Shown in pieces: positions 57,944-64,000 of a stretch of 64,000 nucleotides of DNA. The position numbers and the translations under genes are program-made. The notes under the pieces were generated by a model. That model saw only the letters and a list, made by a program, of their open reading frames with translations. It was not told the DNA's origin and ran no database searches. Within the stretch, counting starts at the first letter, position 1. The number at the start of each line of letters is the position of its first letter. This DNA is from Deltaproteobacteria bacterium (GTDB taxonomy: Bacteria; UBA10199; JACPAL01; JAHFST01): positions 62,001 to 126,000 of the forward strand of contig JAHFST010000006.1 in NCBI GenBank assembly GCA_023265625.1. The letters run 5' to 3'.

Positions 57944-59476
57944 ATGACCTACAGTTTTGCATCCTACCGCCAAGCGTTAGGCGCCAACTGGTTTGACGAT
58001 GATCCTCTGTTGGCCCAGGTGCTGAAAAAATATCTTCCCAAGTTGGATTTAGTTTCTGTTCGCGAGTTTGGTGGGAAGGCGGCGACCACCTACCGACAAT
58101 TGATGCATGAGGCGGGGCGGACGGAAAATCATCCTCGGTTAATTAATTTTGATGGATACCACAATCGGATCGACGAGGTGCGGATCTGTGCCCAGTCCGA
58201 TCAGGTGTTTGAGGAAATCTATGGGCAAAACCTGGCGGTTGGGACTGGGAGCTATGAGGGGGATATTGAGCGCTATGCCAAGCTCTACCTCCTGGGACAA
58301 AATAGCGAAGGGGGCGTGCTTTGTTCCGTGGCCTGTTCAGACGGCTTAGGTCGCCTGCTCCGGGCCTTTTCGAGCGAGGAGCGATTGGGAAAAATTTTGG
58401 CGCAGATGGAGGGACGGATGCCGGCCCCGGGGCCGAAATCCTATTGCCATGGGGCCCAGTTTGTCACGGAGATCCAAGGGGGGTCGGATGTGGGTAAGAA
58501 TGTTGTCTCAGCCAAACCCGCGGGAGACTCGTGGCGCCTTTCCGGCCCCAAGTGGTTTTGTTCCAATATTATTGCCGATTATTTTGTCATGACGGCCCGT
58601 CCCGAAGGCGCTCCTGAGGGCATTAGGGGCGTCGCCCTCTTCGTCGTTCCAGCGTACCTACCCCCCTTTGAAAAAGGGGGGATGGGGGGATTTTATCCGC
58701 AAAGAAACGGTTACACGATTGATCGGCTCAAACAAAAATTTGGCAGTCAATCATTACCCACCGCCGAGGTGACCTTTCAGGATGCGGTGGCGTATCCGGT
58801 TGGCCCCTTGGAACGAGGGGCGGCCAATTTGTTAGAACATGTTTTGTCCACTTCCAGATTTCATGTGTTACTCCACTCGGCGGCCTTTTTGCGGACGGCG
58901 GAGCGGGAGGCGACGGCCTACGCCAAGTTTCGTGAGGCCTTTGGCAAGCCCATTGCCGATTATCCCTTGGTGAGCAAGACACTGGCGACCTTGCGACAAC
59001 AGCGGGAGGCGGCCCTGGCCGGGGTGTTTCGGCTTTATTCTCTTTGGCAGCGGGAAGGGGTCAAGGATCCAGTGGCGAAGGTGGATGCGCGTATCCTTCT
59101 GATGTTGGCCAAGACCTTTAGCAGCATCCAGGCCCGTCAGGGCTTGACCGAGGCCATCATTTTGTTGGGGGCGAATGGGATTGAAGAAGAATTTTCCGAC
59201 CTGAGTCGTTGTCTGCGGGATTGCCTGATCAATGAGATCTGGGAAGGTCCGCATAATCTCTTGGTGACCAACGCCTTGGGCGATCTGGCCCGATTTGTGG
59301 GGGCGGAAAAAATCCTCGGGTTTTTGGAGAGAAACTTGGGGGCCATCCCTGCTTGGGGGAAGGAACTGCAAGCCGTGGTGGTGGCTTCAGCCAAAGAAGA
59401 TCGTACGGTTGATTTTTGGCCGTTGGGGGAGAAAATCTACCAAGGCTTCACAGCTTGCGCGAGGTCACAAATCTAA
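57944..59476 (+). CDS. Acyl-CoA dehydrogenase family protein, with an in-frame repeat insertion
   Basis: A 510-residue flavoprotein. The FAD/substrate loop VTEIQGGSDVGKN and SGPKWFCSN, the C-terminal helical bundle RTAEREATAYAKFREAFGKPIADYPLV and NEIWEGPHNLL resemble AidB-like and large acyl-CoA dehydrogenases. A family 2 repeat (58661-58694) inserts PPFEKGGMGGF in the middle beta domain. Methylsuccinyl-CoA dehydrogenase of the ethylmalonyl-CoA pathway is also a large member, and this gene stands directly upstream of a malyl-CoA lyase-like gene, so it is a candidate for that missing step; sequence alone does not prove it. Confidence 0.8.
   Translation: MTYSFASYRQALGANWFDDDPLLAQVLKKYLPKLDLVSVREFGGKAATTYRQLMHEAGRTENHPRLINFDGYHNRIDEVRICAQSDQVFEEIYGQNLAVGTGSYEGDIERYAKLYLLGQNSEGGVLCSVACSDGLGRLLRAFSSEERLGKILAQMEGRMPAPGPKSYCHGAQFVTEIQGGSDVGKNVVSAKPAGDSWRLSGPKWFCSNIIADYFVMTARPEGAPEGIRGVALFVVPAYLPPFEKGGMGGFYPQRNGYTIDRLKQKFGSQSLPTAEVTFQDAVAYPVGPLERGAANLLEHVLSTSRFHVLLHSAAFLRTAEREATAYAKFREAFGKPIADYPLVSKTLATLRQQREAALAGVFRLYSLWQREGVKDPVAKVDARILLMLAKTFSSIQARQGLTEAIILLGANGIEEEFSDLSRCLRDCLINEIWEGPHNLLVTNALGDLARFVGAEKILGFLERNLGAIPAWGKELQAVVVASAKEDRTVDFWPLGEKIYQGFTACARSQI
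58661..58694. repeat. Family 2 repeat inside the acyl-CoA dehydrogenase gene
   Basis: CCCCCCTTTGAAAAAGGGGGG and ATGGGGGGATTTT, encoding PPFEKGGMGGF. Direct comparison with the 26634 copy shows the same protein piece (SPFEKGG) on the opposite gene. Confidence 0.9.
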
Positions 59477-59539
59477 AATTTTGTTGCGTCCCAGAAGGCC
59501 ATGTAATATTCATCCGCCCGATTACACAAGGAGACCATT

Positions 59540-60523
59540 ATGATCCATCCCCGAGAGGCGTTGTTTGGCGGTGAGAAGCCGTTTCCGATTATCCCCAGCT
59601 GCGAGCACTTTGCTGGTTCGGAAAAATTAATCACCAAGGCACTGGAACTGCAAAATACCAAGGGCGGGGTTTTTGATATCACGATGGATTGTGAAGATGG
59701 GGCCCCCGAAGGGCGCGAGAAAGAGCATGCCGAGTTGATTGTGGCGATGCAGAAGTCGGCCTTGAATCAGCATAAGATGAGCGGGGTGCGGATCCACGAC
59801 TACAGCAACAAGCATTGGCGGCAGGATGTGGATATCCTGGTTCCAGGCTGTGGGAATGAGGTGGCTTATATCACGATCCCCAAGCCGACGGCAGGCAGTC
59901 AGGTTAGGGAGATGATTTCGTACATTCAAGACGTGGCCAAGAAGGCGGGCATTCGACGGGAAATCCCGATCCATGTCTTGATTGAGACCCATGGTGGACT
60001 GCGCGATGCCTTTGAGATTGCGTCACTTCCCTGGATGCAGTTGTTGGATTTTGGGTTGATGGATTTTGTCTCGGCCCATCATGGGGCGATTCCCGATTCC
60101 TGTATGAAATCACCGGGGCAGTTTGAGCATGCCCTGCTGTTTCGCGCCAAGGTGACGGTGGTGGCGGCGGCCCTCTGCAATGGTTTGATCCCCGCGCATA
60201 ACGTGACATTGGATCTGAAGGACCGAGAAAAAACCTTTGCCGATGCGAAGCGGGCCAAGGAAGAGTTTGGTTTTTTGCGGATGTGGTCGATCTATCCCAC
60301 CCAAATTGACGCGATTGTCGAGGCCATGGCCCCCGACTACACCCAAGTGGAAAAGGCCGGAAAGATCCTCCTGGAGGCCCAGAGAAACAACTGGGGTCCG
60401 ATCCAATTCGACGGCGATCTGCATGATCGTGCGACCTATCGTTACTATTGGGAGTTGGTCCAGCGGATCAAGATCTCAGGGCATAAACTCTCTGAGGATG
60501 TGATCCAGGCCTTTTTTGGTTAG
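59540..60523 (+). CDS. CitE/HpcH-type lyase, probable malyl-CoA/beta-methylmalyl-CoA lyase
   Basis: A 327-residue TIM-barrel lyase. FDITMDCEDGAPEGREKEHAE, HVLIETHGGLRDAFEIA and MDFVSAHHGAIPDS carry the Mg and CoA-binding residues, and FLRMWSIYPTQIDAIVEAM is family-specific. In the ethylmalonyl-CoA pathway Mcl1 splits beta-methylmalyl-CoA into glyoxylate and propionyl-CoA; other members of this branch are of less clear function. It lies 64 bp after the acyl-CoA dehydrogenase gene, and has AAGGAG ahead of the ATG. Its TAG overlaps the far upstream start option of the kinase. Confidence 0.82.
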   Translation: MIHPREALFGGEKPFPIIPSCEHFAGSEKLITKALELQNTKGGVFDITMDCEDGAPEGREKEHAELIVAMQKSALNQHKMSGVRIHDYSNKHWRQDVDILVPGCGNEVAYITIPKPTAGSQVREMISYIQDVAKKAGIRREIPIHVLIETHGGLRDAFEIASLPWMQLLDFGLMDFVSAHHGAIPDSCMKSPGQFEHALLFRAKVTVVAAALCNGLIPAHNVTLDLKDREKTFADAKRAKEEFGFLRMWSIYPTQIDAIVEAMAPDYTQVEKAGKILLEAQRNNWGPIQFDGDLHDRATYRYYWELVQRIKISGHKLSEDVIQAFFG

Positions 60524-60542
60524 CCTTAAAGAAGAGGCATCC

Positions 60543-61547
60543 TTGGTAAAATTTCGCTGGTTAAAGATCAGTGCGGCCTTTGTTGGGGCTCTATTTATCG
60601 CCTGGTTTGATTATGCCACCGGGCCTGCCATCAGTTTTTCCATCTTTTACCTCGTCCCCATAGCTTGCCTGAGATGGTATGTTGGTCGTGCCCCGTCCTT
60701 GGTATTAGCGGTGTTTTCGGCGGTGCTCTGGGGATTGGTGGATGATTCGACCCGGTCCCTTCCGTTTAATCAAGTGATCTCATTTTGGAACGCCTCGGTT
60801 AGGCTGTTTTATTTTGTCTTGGTGACCATGGTCCTGGGTTATTGGCAGCGCGAGCATGAACTTAAGGTGGCCGAACAGGAGAAAATGACGGCCGATGAAC
60901 TGAGGCGACTGACCGCGCATCTGCAGTCGATCCGGGAGGAAGAACGAGCCCGGATAGCGCGGCAAATCCATGATGATGTGGGACAAGATATGGCGGCCCT
61001 GAAGATGGAGGTGTCCCTCCTGCAGAAAAAACAGGGGCAGCTTTCCATCGGGGAATCTTCGCAAAAGCTGGAAGAGATGAAGGGGATGATTGACCAAACC
61101 TTGCAAAGTACGCGACGGATGGCCTCAGGTTTGAGGTCTGCGGTGCTGGACCAGTTGGGACTTGTGGAGGCCATTGAATGGCAAACTAAGGAATTTGCAA
61201 GCAAGACGGGCATTGTTTGTCGCTTTCAGAAGGATATTGGCGAGCTCGCGTTAGACGCGAGCAAGACCATTGCGATCTTTCGCATTTATCAGGAAATGTT
61301 GTTGAATGTGAGTCAACATGCCCAGGCCAAACATGTGGATATTCGACTCGATGATGAGGATGGAAATTTCAATCTTATTGTTCAAGATGATGGTCGTGGC
61401 ATCGCCCCAGAAAAAATCAAGGATCCCCTGTCTCTTGGTTTGTTGGGGATGCGAGAACGAGCGCAATTTTTAGGCGGGCGTCTTACGATTCTGCCGGCGG
61501 CTGGACAAGGGACGGTTGTCCAGGTTACAGTGCCACTGCCGGAATAG
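60543..61547 (+). CDS. NarX/DegS-type sensor histidine kinase (HisKA_3)
   Basis: A 334-residue membrane kinase. N-terminal hydrophobic helices (AAFVGALFIAWFDYATG, ISFSIFYLVPIACLRW, LVLAVFSAVLWGL, FYFVLVTMVLGYW) form a MASE-like sensor. HisKA_3 has the phospho-His in IARQIHDDVGQDMAALKMEV and HATPase_c has DDGRGIAPE and LGLLGMRERAQFLGG. The start is uncertain: TTG 60543 has a reasonable Shine-Dalgarno (AGAAGAGG), while TTG 60516 overlaps the lyase stop. It pairs with the downstream NarL-type regulator. Confidence 0.88.
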   Translation: MVKFRWLKISAAFVGALFIAWFDYATGPAISFSIFYLVPIACLRWYVGRAPSLVLAVFSAVLWGLVDDSTRSLPFNQVISFWNASVRLFYFVLVTMVLGYWQREHELKVAEQEKMTADELRRLTAHLQSIREEERARIARQIHDDVGQDMAALKMEVSLLQKKQGQLSIGESSQKLEEMKGMIDQTLQSTRRMASGLRSAVLDQLGLVEAIEWQTKEFASKTGIVCRFQKDIGELALDASKTIAIFRIYQEMLLNVSQHAQAKHVDIRLDDEDGNFNLIVQDDGRGIAPEKIKDPLSLGLLGMRERAQFLGGRLTILPAAGQGTVVQVTVPLPE

Positions 61548-61557
61548 GAGGATAGAC

Positions 61558-62190
61558 ATGAAGAAAATTCTCATCGCGGATGATCATGTGGTGGTGCGGC
61601 GCGGGATTAGGGAGATTCTGGCTGAAGAGGACGATTTGCAGGTGGCAGGGGAGGTGAGTCATGGGGATGAACTCATCAAGACTCTTTCGGAGTCGGTCTA
61701 TGACCTCCTGATCCTCGATATTTCGATGCCGGGTGTTTCTGGCCTGGAAAATTTGAAGGAGGTGAAGCGATTATTTCCGGCGCTTCCTGTGTTGATCCTG
61801 ACGATGCATCCCGAGGATGAATTTGCCGTGAGGTTTTTAAAGGCCGGAGCCTCCGGCTATCTCGTCAAAGATTGCGCCCCGGAGGGGCTGGTGACGGCCA
61901 TTCGGGATATTTTGAGTGGTAAAAAATACGTCAGTCCTATTTTGGCCCAGCGTCTGGTTGTTGCGATTCATCAAGATGATAATCTCCCGCCGCACCAAAA
62001 GCTCTCCGACCGGGAATATCAGGTCTTTCAGTTGATCTCTTCCGGGTTGGGGTTGAGCGAGATTGCCAAAAAATTAACCCTGAGTGTGAAAACAGTGAGT
62101 ACCTACCGGGCCCGGATCTTGGAAAAAATGGCCATGAAGTCCAACGCGGACCTGACCCGTTACGCCATTCATAGTCATCTGGTTTTGTAA
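61558..62190 (+). CDS. NarL/FixJ-type response regulator
   Basis: A 210-residue regulator. The receiver domain has Asp54 in LLILDISMPG. The LuxR-type HTH at the C-terminus reads LSDREYQVFQLISSGLG and SEIAKKLTLSVKTVSTYRARILEKM. GGAGGA precedes the ATG at 61558, 10 bp after the kinase gene. With the kinase it could control the neighbouring acyl-CoA dehydrogenase and lyase genes; no target site is recognised. Confidence 0.92.
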   Translation: MKKILIADDHVVVRRGIREILAEEDDLQVAGEVSHGDELIKTLSESVYDLLILDISMPGVSGLENLKEVKRLFPALPVLILTMHPEDEFAVRFLKAGASGYLVKDCAPEGLVTAIRDILSGKKYVSPILAQRLVVAIHQDDNLPPHQKLSDREYQVFQLISSGLGLSEIAKKLTLSVKTVSTYRARILEKMAMKSNADLTRYAIHSHLVL

Positions 62191-62256
62191 GAGTGCAGCT
62201 AACTAATTGAAATATAATATAAATTATAGAAAAATATGAAAAATTTAGAATGTCCA

Positions 62257-62283
62257 TTGACAATAGTAGCTACAATAGCTACT
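62257..62283 (+). promoter_or_regulatory. Inverted repeat and promoter element before the Phd/PIN module
   Basis: TTGACA (62257-62262) is a perfect -35 hexamer; the -10 is unclear. AGTAGCT (62265-62271) and AGCTACT (62277-62283) form a dyad across the spacer, 8 bp before the antitoxin ATG. This looks like an autoregulated operator. Confidence 0.5.
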
Positions 62284-62291
62284 TTTGTTTC

Positions 62292-62597
62292 ATGAAGTCA
62301 GTTGGCATTAAAAATCTCAAGAACAATCTCAGCCGCTACCTCGACATGGTACGTGAAGGAGAGCTTGTTTATGTGACGGATCGGGATGAGGTGATTGCCG
62401 AGATTCATCGGCCTACGACCTTGTTGCTTCCCTCTCTTTCCCCCTGGGAGGTTTGGTTGAACGAACAGGAACGGATGGGGACGCTCCGGCGTGCCAAGCG
62501 GCGGGAATCGAGGATTGTCTCCGATCTCAAGCGGGTCCCTCCTGCTGGAGGGGTCGATTGGGATTTGATCCTGCAAGAGACCCGTGAGGACCGCTAG
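62292..62597 (+). CDS. Phd/YefM-type antitoxin
   Basis: A 101-residue antitoxin. VGIKNLKNNLSRYLDMVREGE followed by LVYVTDRDEVIAEIHRPT is the Phd fold, and the C-terminal part binds a PIN toxin. The stop overlaps the toxin's GTG start (TAGTG). The ATG at 62292 is chosen because upstream codons run through the operator. Confidence 0.87.
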   Translation: MKSVGIKNLKNNLSRYLDMVREGELVYVTDRDEVIAEIHRPTTLLLPSLSPWEVWLNEQERMGTLRRAKRRESRIVSDLKRVPPAGGVDWDLILQETREDR

Positions 62598-63034
62598 TGC
62601 CTGCCTATTTTGATTCCAGCGTCCTGTTGGCGATTCTCAAAGGGGAGGAAAATGGGAGGGTGGCGGCCAATTTGTGGCAGGCCCACACAGAACGGGCCAG
62701 TTCCATCTTGTTGGAGGCTGAGTGTCTGACGGTGTTGCGTCGAGTGTTTCGTCAGGCTGCCGCGCCATTGCCAAAAGGATGGTTGTCAGAGCAACGGGCC
62801 AGGTTACAAGGCTATCTGGAGGAATTGGAAATCCGGAGGGTGGATGAAGGGATCATGACGATCTTACACGAACAGGAGCAGCTGTCAGACTGTCGGACCC
62901 TCGATGCCCTCCATGTGGCGACCGCCCTGCTTTTTCGCCAGGCCGCCCCCGATAATTTTTATTTTTGCACCTTTGATAAAAAAATGGCGGAGATAGCCCA
63001 CGCTATTGGCCTCATTGTTTTGCCGACCCGTTGA
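62597..63034 (+). CDS. PIN-domain toxin (VapC type)
   Basis: A 145-residue PIN toxin starting with GTG. AYFDSSVLLAIL, ILLEAECLTVLRR, RTLDALHVATALLF and YFCTFDKKMAEIA carry the four acidic clusters, so it is probably active. It ends one base before the convergent DUF4143 gene. Confidence 0.88.
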   Translation: MPAYFDSSVLLAILKGEENGRVAANLWQAHTERASSILLEAECLTVLRRVFRQAAAPLPKGWLSEQRARLQGYLEELEIRRVDEGIMTILHEQEQLSDCRTLDALHVATALLFRQAAPDNFYFCTFDKKMAEIAHAIGLIVLPTR

Positions 63035-63035
63035 A

Positions 63036-64000
63036 TTAAATTATTTTCAAAAAATCAAAATAAGAATTGGCCGTCACGAGCATTCCTGTGATCCCCAGTT
63101 CTTGTTCGGCCTGTTGCAGTGCCCGTTCTTCTCGGTCTTTGGTGCCTTGATGACGGATATCCCATGAAACTTGGAATAGCTTAATTTTACCGGTCAGGTC
63201 TTGGGCCACGAAATCGACTTCATGGCGTTCAGCGGTGAGATAGTAAGAAACGGCATAACCCTTTCGTCTCAGATCCAAATAAACAAGATTTTCAAAGAAG
63301 GCGCCTTGCTTTTCCAAAGCGATCGGGGATTGAGACCGGGCCAGGCCCGGATCAACGCAATAAACTTTTCTGGGATTGGTTTGCCGTTTGCGCAGGGATG
63401 GAGAAAAAAGGGGTACCATGAAGGCCAGATAAGCGTCTTCGATATGGCTTAAGTACTCGTAGATGGTGTTTTTGCTGACCCTGATGCCTTGACTCTTAAG
63501 ATCGTTGAATAGCTTGTTTAATGAAAAGGGGGCCGCGATATTGTTGATGACCGTCTTAACCAGGTAACGAATAAGACTGATATTGGTAATCTTATAACGT
63601 TCCACAATATCTCTAAAAATTACGACATCGACATAATCCTGAAGGATGCGAATATGGCTCTTAGGATCGACGGTTTGCACCTCTGGGAAGCCTCCGATGT
63701 GAATATAGTTTTCCAAGCTTCGGAGCAATTTATCCTGCGTTGCCTTGCCGATTTTTTCTTGCGGCAGTTTGGCTTGATCTGTGCTGAGGTATTCGGCAAA
63801 ACTATAAGGCCAGATTTCGGTGGCCAGCGAACGACCCCTCAAAGAGGAGGATATTTCTTTGCTGAGCAGTTTTGCAGAGGAACCTGTCAGAAAGATTTTG
63901 ACCTTTTTGGTATCCAAAAAGCGCCTGATGACATTCGGCCATGCCTCCACATTTTGAATTTCGTCTAAGAAAAGATAACAGAGGTGATCGTGATTTTCAG
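63036..64000 (-). CDS. AAA ATPase with DUF4143 domain (copy 4), 5' end outside the window
   Basis: At least 321 residues, and the frame runs open past base 64000. The upstream part reads CYLFLDEIQNVEAWPNVI (Walker B), so Walker A lies beyond the window; GTG 63950 is not the start. FLTGSSAKLLSKEI holds the sensor. The C-terminal half has ENYIHIGGFPEVQTVD, VYCVDPGLARSQSP and the nuclease-like YLTAERHEVDFVAQD followed by LFQVSWD, typical DUF4143. It is the third DUF4143 gene here next to or near a toxin-antitoxin module. Confidence 0.9.
   Translation of the reverse strand, partial: ENHDHLCYLFLDEIQNVEAWPNVIRRFLDTKKVKIFLTGSSAKLLSKEISSSLRGRSLATEIWPYSFAEYLSTDQAKLPQEKIGKATQDKLLRSLENYIHIGGFPEVQTVDPKSHIRILQDYVDVVIFRDIVERYKITNISLIRYLVKTVINNIAAPFSLNKLFNDLKSQGIRVSKNTIYEYLSHIEDAYLAFMVPLFSPSLRKRQTNPRKVYCVDPGLARSQSPIALEKQGAFFENLVYLDLRRKGYAVSYYLTAERHEVDFVAQDLTGKIKLFQVSWDIRHQGTKDREERALQQAEQELGITGMLVTANSYFDFLKII

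Overview
The window reads as chromosomal DNA of a Gram-negative bacterium. Evidence is an outer-membrane porin with a Fur box, an NtrB/NtrC pair, RsmA, TsaD and a HesB-type Fe-S protein. Gene style suggests an uncultured deltaproteobacterium-like lineage, but no rRNA is present, so placement is an inference. GC looks moderate by eye. There is one tRNA (Ala, CGC) and no CRISPR array, prophage or transposase gene.

Layout. 1-7.5 kb: Fur-box porin, ABM monooxygenase, and three tandem HAL2/CysQ-like phosphatase paralogues interrupted by an antisense metzincin-like protease. 7.5-10.7 kb: rsmA, tsaD, a crotonase and a small membrane protein. 10.9-16.8 kb: L,D-transpeptidase, then ntrB-ntrC-ZIP-thiE-thiD. 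17-20.5 kb: a hypothetical gene, a Phd/ParE module, pabC-pabB. 20.5-24.6 kb: MBL-fold hydrolase, PuuD-like membrane protein, FNR-type reductase, SDR, HesB protein, tRNA-Ala. 24.9-30.7 kb: DUF4143 ATPase, half-size DMT protein, nucleosidase, BrnTA, two large hypotheticals. 30.7-33 kb: hbd and ccr. 33-38 kb: damaged higBA, hydrolase-like protein, vapBC, HEPN/MNT, HExxH protein. 38-49 kb: ABC-F, DUF971, aldo/keto reductase, PCD, DUF962, DUF4143 ATPase, single-chain aconitase family enzyme, nucleotidyltransferase pair, YbhN-like protein, rdgB, another DUF4143 ATPase. 49-53 kb: ethylmalonyl-CoA mutase and mesaconyl-CoA hydratase, then a Phd/PIN module. 53.5-57.7 kb: secreted subtilase facing a TSP3/RCC1 surface protein. 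57.9-64 kb: acyl-CoA dehydrogenase, malyl-CoA lyase-like enzyme, NarX/NarL-type pair, Phd/PIN module, and a partial DUF4143 ATPase.

Metabolism. Ccr, ethylmalonyl-CoA mutase, mesaconyl-CoA hydratase, a malyl/methylmalyl-CoA lyase-like enzyme, an acyl-CoA dehydrogenase and a 3-hydroxybutyryl-CoA dehydrogenase lie in three clusters within 30 kb. Together they point to the ethylmalonyl-CoA pathway for acetyl-CoA assimilation.

Most unusual: (1) three palindromic repeat families sit inside genes and are translated in frame (RsmA, PabB three times, RdgB twice, mesaconyl-CoA hydratase, acyl-CoA dehydrogenase), or supply stop codons and a ribosome-binding site; (2) toxin-antitoxin and DUF4143 ATPase genes are dense, and two such cargo genes are flanked by direct duplications of neighbouring host sequence; (3) the phosphatase triplet shares altered metal-site motifs; (4) a higB toxin gene has an internal deletion while its antitoxin and operator remain intact.
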